From: Massilia sp. Root351
GTDB taxonomy: Bacteria > Pseudomonadota > Gammaproteobacteria > Burkholderiales > Burkholderiaceae_D
DNA: 64,000 nt
NCBI RefSeq assembly: GCF_001425045.1
Contig: NZ_LMDJ01000002.1
Coordinates: 62,001 to 126,000, forward strand
Direction of reading: 5' to 3'
Shown here: positions 44,901 through 53,457 of the stretch, one piece after another
Layout: every line of letters starts with the position of its first letter
Position numbering within the stretch: the first letter of the stretch is position 1
Translations under genes and position numbers: made by a program
The notes under the pieces: generated by a model
What the model was told of the DNA's origin: nothing
Seen by the model: only the letters and a program-made list of their open reading frames with translations
Database searches by the model: none

Positions 44901-44970
44901 CGGCCTGAAAGACCGCTCGGCGTTTTTCACCGGCCGCCGCTTCACGCTGCAGGCGCGCTACTCGTTCTGA
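41929..44970 (+). CDS. TonB-dependent receptor for glycan oligosaccharides
   Basis: This 1013-residue outer-membrane protein has a signal peptide, a TonB box-like STVVVVGQR and a plug domain (DEIVDSIVADDMGKLPDKSV, then VTEVLQRMPGVTIDR, then VSIRGM and GAVGGLVNLRTA). A 22-strand barrel ends in the aromatic residue of RYSF. It resembles the proteobacterial carbohydrate receptors (CarbB/IROMP type) that work without a SusD partner; none is present. Position beneath promoter copy B and before GH35-GH31 indicates uptake of xyloglucan oligosaccharides. Substrate is inferred from context. Confidence 0.93.
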   Translation: MGTSKLKNLRKTAIAMGVAQIALMASGAAPAQTASPAGGNGNGSTVVVVGQRAALESAQKRKQDADEIVDSIVADDMGKLPDKSVTEVLQRMPGVTIDRTMNRSDPQQGVGDGIMRFAAEGTGVSIRGMSYVRSELNGRDSFSANGGRSLSFEDVPPELMAGVDVYKSPSAEQIEGAVGGLVNLRTAMPFDYKGRKGAISVEATRSQLRGKVAPSFSALLSDRWETGIGQIGALIDVAGSRIKTRSDGLAVSPYIPRTDAVVGDTSGKLRWIPAGGSWNRGDFDRDRQGLYGALQWKKDAWASSLTYFKSKYEMDTTEASLFQSANPATIKLDAGATFDEKGALLKGTLRAPTEPGVGYGTNTRAVGREAGTRDVAWNLTWRASDQWVFRSDLQHIKATTTGFDNTVGLGGYIPKETLDLSSSPPRFIFDDADRAHLANPNNYYWGFAQEHRDTAKATQTAGRLDAKFTFDSPVLQDLRFGVRFTDREAQTRSTHDTEWAQITQPWAVGDSWQPLSQLAYLSDPRFAGGTTPLTFNNFFNGKMPTPPQVVAPDLSWSQGSPPPGFEKLHSYTQMVCKSPCTQSWNYAPYGDDKGLNLQHEKTKAAFAQLRFSFENVLPYPVDGNVGVRVVRTTSSADGYTLFNPPANLLPGVPAIPKQSDKQTFDNSYTNTLPSLNLRMKVNNELQFRTAFSKGMTRPDFYQMQAYTTLEQKVNSHQDSVTGLPVLDSVAYLGSARGNPMLRPVLSNNFDLTGEYYFGRSSSFTVSLFNKRLKDIIIGQTSTYRLNDTAGQPHDFLITSQVNGATGRARGAEIGYQQYFDKLPGLLSGLGVSANYTYIDSRMNLGSPVTRSWCTPKDTMEANLARDLAGCDTDGHVLGGLPMVGMSKNAYNLALLYDHGPLSTRLAYTWRGKYLQAANAYGTASNDGIDRNPDSPNFGQAYSVNYALPTWGGAYGQLDMGIHYKATDNLSVAFEAQNLNNALYKQYMQQGIGLKDRSAFFTGRRFTLQARYSF

Positions 44971-44990
44971 GCGTAAGCGGTCCGCATCAA

Positions 44991-45023
44991 GGCCTTCCGC
45001 GATCCCGCCGGTTGCGGGAGGCC
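44991..45023. terminator. Hairpin between the TonB receptor and GH35
   Basis: GGCCTTCCGC and GCGGGAGGCC form a 10-bp stem with one G-T pair and a 13-nt loop. A T-run is lacking, so it may only reduce read-through into GH35 or stabilise the upstream message. No separate GH35 promoter was recognised. Confidence 0.35.
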
Positions 45024-45083
45024 TGTTCGCTTGTTCCATACGTTGCGCCGTTTCCGCCGCCCCCTTCACTTTTGCCCGAGTAC

Positions 45084-46742
45084 ATGAACAAAACAGCCAA
45101 CCTTCTCGCCGTCCTGTGCGCACTGGGCTGCTCCGCCGGCCAGGCCGGCGCCGCCGCCCCGATTCCCCACCTGGTCCAGAAAGACGGGCGCCATGCGCTC
45201 ATCGTCGATGGCAAACCCTACACCATGCTGGCCGTGCAGGCGCACAACTCGAGCAACTATCCGGCGGCGCTGCCGGAAGTCTGGGCCGGCGTGCGGGACG
45301 CGCAGGCCAACACGCTGGAGATCCCAGTGGCCTGGGAACAGGTTGAGCCGGCCGAAGGCAAGTATGATTTCAGCTATGTCGACACACTGGTGGCGCAGGC
45401 GCGCCAGAACAAGGTGCGCCTGGTGCTGCTGTGGTTCGGCACCTGGAAGAACACCAGTCCGCAGTACACGCCGGCCTGGGTCAAATTCAACAACGCGCGC
45501 TTCCCGCGCATGCTGGACAAGGAAGGCAAGACAATCTACTGCCTGTCGCCGCACGGCGAGGAAACGCTGAAGGCGGACCGGCGCGCTTTCGTCGCCTTCA
45601 TGGCGCACCTGAAGAAGATCGACGAAGAGCAGCGCACCGTCATCATGGTGCAGGTCGAGAACGAAGTCGGCACCTACGGCACCGTGCGCGACTTCGCGCC
45701 GAAGGCCGAGGCGGCATTCCGCCAGCCGGTGCCGGCGGCGGTGCTGGCGCGCAAGAAGGCGCCGCAGCCCGGCAAGGCCAGCGGCTCGTGGAGCGACGTT
45801 TATGGACCGTACGCGGACGAGTACTTCCACGCCTATGCCATCGCCAGCTATATCGAACAGATCGCCAAGGCCGGACGCGCCGTCTACAACCTGCCGATGT
45901 TCGTCAACAATGCGCTGCGCGATCCGATCGAGCCGATGGCGCCGTGGAAGGGCAACTTCGCCAGCGGCGGCCCGACCTTCGACGTGATCGATATCTACAA
46001 GGCGGCCGCCCCGCACATCGACATCGCCGCACCCGACCAGTACGCGCCGGAGTCGAACAAGGTCACGGCCACGCTGGCACTGTTCCAACGCCCGGACAAC
46101 GCGCTGTTCATGCCGGAGATGGGCAACTCGGCGAACTACGCGCGCTACGTCTACCAGATCCTGGGACGCGGCGCGATCGGCGTGGCGCCGTTCGGTGTCG
46201 ACTACGCGGACTACAGCAACTATCCGCTGGGTTCCAAGCTGAAGGACAAGAGCATGGCCGAGCCGTTCGGCAGGATCTACGCGGCATTCCGTCCGATGGC
46301 GCAGCTGTGGGCGGGCTGGGCGCTCGAAGGCCGCACCGCCGGCATTGCGGAAAGCGACGCGCGCACGCCGCAGACGCTGGCGTTCGGTAACTGGAGCATC
46401 ACAGCCTCGTTCCGCGAGTGGCAGTTCGGCGAGCGCCCGGAGGCGGACAAGGCGAGCGGCAAGGACGCACCGCCTGGCACCGAGTCCCCCACGGGCGGCG
46501 TGGCGGTGGCGCAGCTGGGAGAAAACGAGTTCATCGTGATTGGGCAGAACGTCCGGCTGCGCTTCGGCGGCGCTGGCGCCAACGCCGGCAAACCGTTCAT
46601 GCACGACCGTGTCGAGGAAGGGCAATTCGACGCGCAAGGCAAATGGATCATGACACGCAACTGGAACGGCGACCAGGCAGACCATGGCCTGAACCTGACC
46701 GGAAAACCGGTGGTCCTGCGGATCACCATGGGTACTTACTGA
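45084..46742 (+). CDS. GH35 beta-galactosidase (Bgl35A type, xyloglucan)
   Basis: This 552-residue exported protein has a signal peptide ending AGAAAP. A GH35 barrel has acid/base Glu194 in QVENEVGTYG and nucleophile Glu345 in LFMPEMGNS, and a C-terminal sandwich of the DUF5597 kind follows. This arrangement is that of the Cellvibrio xyloglucan beta-galactosidase group. It would remove galactose that caps xylose side chains. ATG 45084 begins the signal peptide. The GH31 alpha-xylosidase starts 7 bp after its stop, so the order of enzymes matches the order of side-chain removal. Confidence 0.9.
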   Translation: MNKTANLLAVLCALGCSAGQAGAAAPIPHLVQKDGRHALIVDGKPYTMLAVQAHNSSNYPAALPEVWAGVRDAQANTLEIPVAWEQVEPAEGKYDFSYVDTLVAQARQNKVRLVLLWFGTWKNTSPQYTPAWVKFNNARFPRMLDKEGKTIYCLSPHGEETLKADRRAFVAFMAHLKKIDEEQRTVIMVQVENEVGTYGTVRDFAPKAEAAFRQPVPAAVLARKKAPQPGKASGSWSDVYGPYADEYFHAYAIASYIEQIAKAGRAVYNLPMFVNNALRDPIEPMAPWKGNFASGGPTFDVIDIYKAAAPHIDIAAPDQYAPESNKVTATLALFQRPDNALFMPEMGNSANYARYVYQILGRGAIGVAPFGVDYADYSNYPLGSKLKDKSMAEPFGRIYAAFRPMAQLWAGWALEGRTAGIAESDARTPQTLAFGNWSITASFREWQFGERPEADKASGKDAPPGTESPTGGVAVAQLGENEFIVIGQNVRLRFGGAGANAGKPFMHDRVEEGQFDAQGKWIMTRNWNGDQADHGLNLTGKPVVLRITMGTY

Positions 46743-46749
46743 GGAAATC

Positions 46750-49623
46750 ATGCATATCAAACCGATGACTGTAGCTGTATGGCTGGCACTGGCCGCTGCT
46801 GGCCAGGCCCACGCGGCCAGCTTTGAAAAGACCGCCACCGGTGTGGTGGTACGCCCGGACCAGGGCGCGGCGAAGGAAGTGCGGCTGGAAGTCATGCGGA
46901 ACAACATTATCCACGTCGTCAAGCTGGACCAGCCGGGCAAGCGCCTGACGCCGTCGCTGATGACGGTGGCCGCGCCGTGCGCCTGCAAGTTCACGGTGGC
47001 CGGGAAGGGCCAGGCCGTCACGCTCAAGGCGGGCAAGATCTCCGCCACGGTATCGCTGGCCGACGGCCGGGTGCATTTCGCCGACAGCAAGGGCAAGGTC
47101 TTCCTCAAGCAGGCGGCGGAAGCCATCGCGCCGGTGACGGTGGGCGGCAAGCCCTATGTCGCCATCACCGAGGGCTTCAACCACGGCACCAGGGACGCCT
47201 ACTACGGCCTGGGCCAGCACCAGAACGGGCAGATGAACCTGAACGGCGAAGACGTGCTGCTGGCCCAGCACAATATGGACGTGGCCGTGCCCTTCGTGGT
47301 CTCGGACAAGAACTACGGCGTCCTGTGGGACAACAATGCGATTTCCCGCTTCGGCGACCCGAAACCGTACGGCCCCATGGGGCGCGACCTGAAGCTGGTG
47401 GACGACGAGGGCAAGCCCGGCGGCCTGACGGCCCGCTACTACGTGGGCGGCAAGCTGGTGCTCACGCGGCACGAGAAGGACATCGCCTACCAGTACCTGA
47501 AGGACGTGGACGAGAACTGGCCCAAGGAACTGGGCAAGCTGAAGGAACTGAAGGACGTGAAAGTGGTGTGGGACGCCACCCTGAGCACGGACAAGCCGGG
47601 CGTGCACAAGATGCAGCTGTACTCGTCCGACTACGCCACGCTCACGGTGGACGGCAAGCAAGTGCTGGACGTGTGGCGCCAGGGCTGGAACCCGTGGTAC
47701 CACAATTTCGAAGTGAACTTCACCAAGGACAAGCCGGTGAAGCTGCACCTGGAGTGGAAGCCGTCGAGCGGCATGGTGGCCATCACCCACAACGATCCGC
47801 TGCCGCAGGCGGAGCGCCACTCGCTCACCATGTCGTCCGAAGTGGCGGAAGCCATCAACTACCACGTGATCAGCGCCGAGAGCATCGACAAGGTGATAGC
47901 CGGCTACCGCCACCTCACCGGCCAGGCGCCCATGATGCCGAAGTGGAGCTACGGCTTCTGGCAGTCGCGCCAGCGCTACGAGACCCAGGAGCAGCTGCTG
48001 GACGTGGTGCGCGAATACCGCAAGCGCGGCTGGCCGCTGGACGCCATCGTGCAGGACTGGTTCTACTGGCCGCAGGACGGCTGGGGCACGCACGATTTCG
48101 ACAAGGCGCGCTTCCCCAATCCCAAGGCCATGGTGGACGAGGTCCACAAGAACAATGCCCGCATCATGCTGTCGATCTGGGGCAAGTTCTACGCCAACAC
48201 GGACAACTACAAGGAGTTCGCCGCCAAGGGCCATATGTGGACCAAGAACGTCGAGGACGGCGCGCTGGACTGGGTGGGCCCGGGCTACAAGAACAGCCAC
48301 TACGACCCCTACACCAAGGAGGCGCGCGACATCTACTACCGCCAGCTCAAGACCAAGCTGGTGGACCTGGGCTTCGACGCCTGGTGGATGGACAACAGCG
48401 AGGCGGATGTGCTGTCCAATTCTCGGCTGGAAGACTTCAAGCAGCTGATCGGGCCCACCGTGTACGGCGCCGGCGAAGTCACCTTCAACCCCTACAGCCT
48501 GGTGCACTCTCAGGCCATGATAGACGGCCTGCGGCGCGACCAGCCGGACAAGCGCCAGTTTATCCTGTCGCGTTCGGGCTTTGCCGGCATCCAGCGCAAC
48601 GCGGTGGCGGTATGGAGCGGCGACACGGTGGCGCGCTGGAACAACCTGTATGACCAGATCTCCGCAGGCGTGAACTTCTCCATGTCCGGCATCCCGAACT
48701 GGACGCACGACATCGGCGGCTACGCGCAGGAAGACCGTTTCCAGAGCGGCGACGTGGGCTCGGCGCAGGAAAACCGCAACGCGGGCAAAGTGCAGATCAA
48801 GCCGGAGGACCTGAGGGAGTGGCAGGAGCTGAACCTGCGCTGGTTCCAGTTCGGCGCGTTCAGCCCGCTATTCCGCTCGCACGGCGAAGTGGTCAAGCGC
48901 GAGATCCACGTCATCTCGCCGGAAGGTTCGGAGATGCGCGATTCCATGGTCTGGTACGACAAGCTGCGCTACCGCCTCATGCCCTACATCTACGCCACGG
49001 CGTCGGACACGCACCACAACGCCGGCACCATCATGCGCGGCCTGGTGATGGACTTTCCTGCCGACGACCAGGTGAAGGACATCAAGGACCAGTACCTGTT
49101 TGGCCACAGCCTGATGGTGGCGCCGGTGTACGAATACGGCGCGCGCGAGCGCAGCGTCTACATGCCCAAGGGCGCATCCTGGTATGACTTCGACACCGGC
49201 GAAGTGCACAAGGGCGGCGCGTCCGTGACCGTGAAGGCGCCGTACGGCCGCATTCCGGTGCTGGTGAAGGCCGGCGCCATCCTGCCGATGGGGCCGGTGA
49301 CGCAGTACGTGGACGAGTGTCCGGACGCGCCCATCACGCTGAATATCTACACCGGCGCCGACGGCAGTTTCAGCCTGTACGAAGACGACGGCGTGACCAA
49401 CGCCTATACCAGGGGTGAATTCAGCCGCATCCCCTTGAGCTACAACGACAAAACCGGTGTGGTGACCATAGGCGCGCGCAGCGGGCAGTACAAGGGCATG
49501 GTCAGCAAGCGCGAGTTCCGTGTCCGCTTCATCAAGCCGGGCATGTCCACCTCGCAGTCGCTTGACGACGCGCAGCACACGGTCAGCTATGAGGGCAAGG
49601 CCGTCACGGTAAGGGGGAAATAA
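46750..49623 (+). CDS. GH31 alpha-xylosidase with PA14 insert (Xyl31A type)
   Basis: This 957-residue exported protein has an N-terminal sandwich interrupted by a PA14-like domain (about 218-350, with HKMQLYSSDYATLTVDGKQV). The barrel has nucleophile Asp548 in WWMDNSEAD and acid/base Asp625 in VWSGDTVARW. A PA14 insert at this place is the mark of the Cellvibrio Xyl31A group, which removes alpha-1,6-xylose from the non-reducing end of xyloglucan oligosaccharides. It follows GH35 by 7 bp and precedes the second halogenase-like gene by 2 bp, a tight operon. It is the most diagnostic xyloglucan enzyme here along with GH74. Confidence 0.93.
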   Translation: MHIKPMTVAVWLALAAAGQAHAASFEKTATGVVVRPDQGAAKEVRLEVMRNNIIHVVKLDQPGKRLTPSLMTVAAPCACKFTVAGKGQAVTLKAGKISATVSLADGRVHFADSKGKVFLKQAAEAIAPVTVGGKPYVAITEGFNHGTRDAYYGLGQHQNGQMNLNGEDVLLAQHNMDVAVPFVVSDKNYGVLWDNNAISRFGDPKPYGPMGRDLKLVDDEGKPGGLTARYYVGGKLVLTRHEKDIAYQYLKDVDENWPKELGKLKELKDVKVVWDATLSTDKPGVHKMQLYSSDYATLTVDGKQVLDVWRQGWNPWYHNFEVNFTKDKPVKLHLEWKPSSGMVAITHNDPLPQAERHSLTMSSEVAEAINYHVISAESIDKVIAGYRHLTGQAPMMPKWSYGFWQSRQRYETQEQLLDVVREYRKRGWPLDAIVQDWFYWPQDGWGTHDFDKARFPNPKAMVDEVHKNNARIMLSIWGKFYANTDNYKEFAAKGHMWTKNVEDGALDWVGPGYKNSHYDPYTKEARDIYYRQLKTKLVDLGFDAWWMDNSEADVLSNSRLEDFKQLIGPTVYGAGEVTFNPYSLVHSQAMIDGLRRDQPDKRQFILSRSGFAGIQRNAVAVWSGDTVARWNNLYDQISAGVNFSMSGIPNWTHDIGGYAQEDRFQSGDVGSAQENRNAGKVQIKPEDLREWQELNLRWFQFGAFSPLFRSHGEVVKREIHVISPEGSEMRDSMVWYDKLRYRLMPYIYATASDTHHNAGTIMRGLVMDFPADDQVKDIKDQYLFGHSLMVAPVYEYGARERSVYMPKGASWYDFDTGEVHKGGASVTVKAPYGRIPVLVKAGAILPMGPVTQYVDECPDAPITLNIYTGADGSFSLYEDDGVTNAYTRGEFSRIPLSYNDKTGVVTIGARSGQYKGMVSKREFRVRFIKPGMSTSQSLDDAQHTVSYEGKAVTVRGK

Positions 49624-49625
49624 GC

Positions 49626-51161
49626 ATGAATGATCGGCATGGCCGGGCCATCCGGAAAATTGTCATTGCCGGCGGCGGTACGGCGGGTTGGATGACGGCC
49701 GCGCCGCTGGCGCTCAGGCTGGGCAAGGCCTGCGAGATCGTGCTGGTGGAGTCGCCGGAAATCGGCACGGTGGGCGTGGGCGAGGCGACCCTGCCCACCA
49801 TCGCCTACTACAACCGCGCGCTCGGGCTGGATGTGGCAGATTTCGCCCGCATGACCATGGCAACCTTCAAGCTCGGCATCGACTTCAAGGATTGGGGCCA
49901 CCTGGGCAACCGTTTCTTCCACGGCTTCGGCGATTTCGGTCCGGCCATCGAGAAGCGCTCGCCGTATCTGTACTGGCTGCGGCTGGCGCGCGAGTTCAAG
50001 GACATGCCGTCGTACGAGGACTGGTCGGTGGCGACGGTGATGGGGCGGGCCAACCGCTTCATGGAGCCCTACGGCGACCAGCCTGCCGTGACCAACGCCT
50101 TCAGCTACGCCTATCACTTCGACGCCGGGCTGTACGCCGCCTATCTGCGCGACTACGCCGTGCAGCGCGGCGTGACGCGCATCGAAGGCATGATCACGGC
50201 GGTGGAGCAGCATCCTGGGACTGGCTTCATTACCGCCGTCAAGCTGCGCGACGGCAGCCGGGTCGAGGGCGACCTGTTCATCGATTGCTCGGGCTTCCGC
50301 GGCCTGCTGATCGAAGGCGTGTACCAGGCAGGCTACGACGACTGGAGCGCCATGCTGCCCTGTAACAGCGCGCAGGCCGTGCCGTGCGCGCGCGTGGAAC
50401 CGCTCACGCCCTACACGCGCTCGACCGCGCAGAGCGCCGGCTGGACCTGGCGCATTCCGCTGCAGCACCGCACCGGCAACGGGCATGTGTACTGCAATGG
50501 CTTCACATCGGATGAAGATGCGTCGCGTGTGCTGCTGGCCGGCCTGGACGGCCGCGCGCTCGACGACCCGCGCCAGTTGCGCTTTACCACGGGCCGCCGC
50601 CTCAAGTCCTGGATCAAGAACTGCGTGGCCATCGGCCTGTCCAGCGGCTTCCTGGAGCCGCTTGAATCGACCAGCATCAACATCATTGAAAACTCGGTGG
50701 GCTGGCTGCTGCAGCACTTCCCTGACCGGGACTTCCGGCCCGCGCTGGCGGACGAGTTCAACCGCCTGGTCTCGCAGCGCTACGAGTTCGTGCGAGATTT
50801 CATCGTCATGCACTACAAGATCACCAAGCGCGACGATTCGGAGTTCTGGCGCTACTGCGCCAACATGCCGGTCCCCGACACGCTGCGGCACCAGATCGAA
50901 CTGTTCCGCGAAACCGGCCGCGTCGCCATCTACGATCCGGAAGGTTTCCAGGTGTCGTCCCATATCTCCATCATGGCCGGGCTGGGCATTACGCCCAAGA
51001 CCCATGATCCGCTGATCGACCTGATGGACCTGCAGGCATTGCGTACCCATTTCGACCGGGTGCGCGAGACCATCGTGCGGGCAGTGCAGGCCATGCCGGA
51101 CCATGGCGCCTATGTCAGCCGGCTGGCCGGCACGCCGGCCGTTCCGCCGCTGGCTGCCTGA
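49626..51161 (+). CDS. Tryptophan-halogenase-family flavoprotein, second copy
   Basis: This 511-residue protein has IAGGGTAGWMTAAP at the FAD site, the active-site Lys82 in ATFKLGIDFKDW, WTWRIPLQHR (about 273) and SSGFLEPLESTSI (Glu344). It is clearly related to the protein at 38625 but diverged. It is the last gene of the GH35-GH31 operon, 2 bp after GH31, so translation is probably coupled. The halogenase motifs are all retained, which argues for an active flavoenzyme, yet the setting is glycan catabolism. The substrate is unknown. Confidence 0.88.
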   Translation: MNDRHGRAIRKIVIAGGGTAGWMTAAPLALRLGKACEIVLVESPEIGTVGVGEATLPTIAYYNRALGLDVADFARMTMATFKLGIDFKDWGHLGNRFFHGFGDFGPAIEKRSPYLYWLRLAREFKDMPSYEDWSVATVMGRANRFMEPYGDQPAVTNAFSYAYHFDAGLYAAYLRDYAVQRGVTRIEGMITAVEQHPGTGFITAVKLRDGSRVEGDLFIDCSGFRGLLIEGVYQAGYDDWSAMLPCNSAQAVPCARVEPLTPYTRSTAQSAGWTWRIPLQHRTGNGHVYCNGFTSDEDASRVLLAGLDGRALDDPRQLRFTTGRRLKSWIKNCVAIGLSSGFLEPLESTSINIIENSVGWLLQHFPDRDFRPALADEFNRLVSQRYEFVRDFIVMHYKITKRDDSEFWRYCANMPVPDTLRHQIELFRETGRVAIYDPEGFQVSSHISIMAGLGITPKTHDPLIDLMDLQALRTHFDRVRETIVRAVQAMPDHGAYVSRLAGTPAVPPLAA

Positions 51162-51192
51162 CGCTATACATGCGGCGCAGCCGCCGCTCCAC

Positions 51193-52563
51193 TCAGCTAA
51201 ACCATGGGGCGAGGTACTTGTCGAAGGCCTGCCAAAATTCCTCGGTTCGTTGCTCCGGATCTTCTAGTGCTTCGAAAATGGACTCCAGCAGTTTGAACAT
51301 CGCGGAATCCTGCATTTTCACGGCGTCCCAGCGGTTGAGAAACTCCTTGTTTTTTCTTAGATATGCCCAATCAAGAGGCACGTTATCGAGTGATCGGTAA
51401 AGCGTGCAATCCGTGACGGCTTTCATGCCCGCGCCCTTCTTTCCCGTGTACGCGACGTCATTGTTGGTGCACGGCGGGTTATCGGCGTCGTACTTGACTT
51501 CGAAGAATTGGATGGTATTGCCGACCTTGGTGGCATTGCCGCGCAGGCGGAGCGCCTCGCAGTAGAGGAAGAGGGCCTTGTCCTCCTTGGATGCAATAAA
51601 ATACTTGGAAAAGACTGGTCGCTCGGGCTCAGTCGATTTAGGGTTGATTATGGTCAGGATGTTTAACTGGCCTTTTGGCGAGACACCCGTGATCCAGGGA
51701 TATTTTGCCTCAATTGTCGGTGCTATCTCCTTCATGGTGTCCACAGTGATGGAAGTACCGCGGTAGATGAGATCCTTGGTTCTATCGTCTGTCATGAAGC
51801 AAGTGCGGTCGAGTATCTTCGCTACATGCAGGCCAACGGCCCGGCCGCAGCCCATGCCAAAGCCGTCGTATCCAAGCACCGTGACGCCGTGCGCTTTGAA
51901 CTGATTGTAATTGGCGAGTTCTTCGTCCGACACGACAAAAAAAATATCGACTTTCTTCAGAAATCGAACCCACCAGAATTTCTCCGGAGCGCCCAGGGCT
52001 GTTCCGAGCCATTGGCCGTTCTTGCCCCCCGATGGAATGATGATGGCCGGCAGCGTGGGAAATTTGCATTCCAAACTTGCAAGCTTGGGCAGCGCGAACG
52101 CGCAGCATTGCTGGCGGTGGCCCTGCAAGAGATCGAAGAGCATTAATTTCTGGACCAGGCTATCTGTGCAGACTTTGGGCGTCATCTCTATGACGTCGGG
52201 GTATTTGATGTTGGATTTGCCCCGATAGTATTCACTCCAGCTGCGGTCCTGGAACTGGATACACATTGTTGGGCAAAGCTCGAGCGTTTCTGCATTGCGG
52301 TTTGCAATCTCGGCAAGGCGGAGTGATTTCAGCTGTGCGGCCTTGGTTGGCTGGAGGGCGCAGGTCTGGATGGCGAGGGAGATTTGCTTGCCGGGGTCGT
52401 GTTCATGCGGGCCGGTGCTCGTCTTCTCTGCTTGAATCTTTTTTAGCAGCTTTTCGAGCAGCTCTTGTTTCTTTTTTTCGGGCAGGTTCTCACTCATGTT
52501 CAAGTATTGGGTGAGGGCGCTATTGACGTCCTTTGCCAGAGTGTCGGCGACTTTGGGTTCCAT
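51193..52563 (-). CDS. Protein of unknown function, possible GT-A/TAGT-like glycosyltransferase
   Basis: This 456-residue protein has no signal peptide. The first 60 residues are charged and helical (KKKQELLEKLLKKIQAEK). A Cys-containing middle section follows. Then a stretch reads like a nucleotide-sugar transferase: AIIIPSGG, IFFVVSDEELANYNQF, VTVLGYDGFGMGCGRAVGLH and a TDDR motif. The order strand, sugar-nucleotide loop and DD resembles GREB1/TET-associated glycosyltransferases, but this is a resemblance by eye only. Base composition is visibly lower in GC than the island, suggesting acquisition. The gene follows the GNAT fusion by 7 bp. I cannot assign a function with confidence. Confidence 0.7.
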   Translation of the reverse strand: MEPKVADTLAKDVNSALTQYLNMSENLPEKKKQELLEKLLKKIQAEKTSTGPHEHDPGKQISLAIQTCALQPTKAAQLKSLRLAEIANRNAETLELCPTMCIQFQDRSWSEYYRGKSNIKYPDVIEMTPKVCTDSLVQKLMLFDLLQGHRQQCCAFALPKLASLECKFPTLPAIIIPSGGKNGQWLGTALGAPEKFWWVRFLKKVDIFFVVSDEELANYNQFKAHGVTVLGYDGFGMGCGRAVGLHVAKILDRTCFMTDDRTKDLIYRGTSITVDTMKEIAPTIEAKYPWITGVSPKGQLNILTIINPKSTEPERPVFSKYFIASKEDKALFLYCEALRLRGNATKVGNTIQFFEVKYDADNPPCTNNDVAYTGKKGAGMKAVTDCTLYRSLDNVPLDWAYLRKNKEFLNRWDAVKMQDSAMFKLLESIFEALEDPEQRTEEFWQAFDKYLAPWFS

Positions 52564-52570
52564 AGCGATC

Positions 52571-53380
52571 TTATGCCCCGAACGTGATGGCGCCGGTCTG
52601 ATGGAAGCCGCATTTCGCCGCCACCTTCAGTGACGGCATGTTGCCCGGTTCAATGGTGAGCACCAGTTTTTCGGTTTTCATGGCGCTTTTCAGTTGCATC
52701 AGCGCCTGGCTGGCGATGCCTTGTCCCCACGCGCGGCGGGCAATCCAGTACGAAACGCGGGTGGCCGTTTCGATGCGCGTGGCAAAGGCGGCGCCGAGGA
52801 ATTGGCCCTGCCGGTTGACGACCGCGTAGCCGGTTTTGACGCCTGGTTCGCAGTTGCCGATCAGTTCAAGGGCGTCGGCGGCGCTGGTCATGGGCGTCAT
52901 ACGGGCGAGACGCCAGACGTCGGGATGAAGAGCATCGCGGAAGTAGGCGTCTGCATGCCGGTCTTCAAGGGGTATGAGCGAAATGGCGCTACTGCCGGGC
53001 GTGGATTTCCGGTACCGGCTGACGATATCGAATTGGGCAGCGTTATCCCAATCGCCCGGTGCGGCGTGGGTAAAGAGCGCCAGAATGCGGACGTCCCGGT
53101 CGTAACTGGTGAGAATTTCCTTGAAAGGCGGGTACTCATCGAAGAGCGGACCGACAGTCAGGGAGAGGCGAACGAATGTCTCGGCGTCGTCACGGGCGTG
53201 GAGCTCATGAACCGCGATTTTTGAGACGGCCGAGGCGAGCCGAAAGTCGAGTTCGGCCGGAGCCAGTCCAGCGACGGCGTGCGGGGCAGAGGTGCGTAGT
53301 GCGGCCAGGACGGAACGGGCCAGTTGGCGGCGACTGTCATGTTCGAAGGTCGAGAGCTGGATAGGGCGGATCGCGAGCAT
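52571..53380 (-). CDS. Fusion of an unknown N-terminal domain to a GNAT acetyltransferase
   Basis: The protein has about 269 residues. Residues 1-125 resemble a small domain often met near type VI secretion effector genes in Burkholderiales (helical start, then FVRLSLTVGPLFDEYPPF and a terminal helix). From about 130, a RimJ/RimL-type GNAT domain follows (SLIPLEDRHADAYFRD, RVSYWIARRAWGQGIASQAL, SLKVAAKCGFHQTG) with the acetyl-CoA loop WGQGIAS. The ATG at 53380 is preferred over a TTG at 53416 although neither has a good Shine-Dalgarno. It lies 7 bp upstream of the 456-residue gene, forming a two-gene unit. The acceptor is unknown. Confidence 0.72.
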   Translation of the reverse strand: MLAIRPIQLSTFEHDSRRQLARSVLAALRTSAPHAVAGLAPAELDFRLASAVSKIAVHELHARDDAETFVRLSLTVGPLFDEYPPFKEILTSYDRDVRILALFTHAAPGDWDNAAQFDIVSRYRKSTPGSSAISLIPLEDRHADAYFRDALHPDVWRLARMTPMTSAADALELIGNCEPGVKTGYAVVNRQGQFLGAAFATRIETATRVSYWIARRAWGQGIASQALMQLKSAMKTEKLVLTIEPGNMPSLKVAAKCGFHQTGAITFGA

Positions 53381-53457
53381 GGGGGGGAGGCCTATGTCAG
53401 TGAGGGTGGATGGCAACGCTCGTCAGGGCCGCCTTGGCGGCCCCCTGCGCGCATCGG

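Noticed and set aside
41761..45123. A 1120-codon open frame antisense to the TonB receptor
   Set aside because: It is low complexity, rich in Arg, Val, Gly and His, with no recognisable domain; the sense strand encodes a canonical receptor.
41929..49623. A Bacteroides-type SusC/SusD polysaccharide utilisation locus
   Set aside because: No SusD-like lipoprotein is present and the receptor is of the proteobacterial type without the SusC extension domain.
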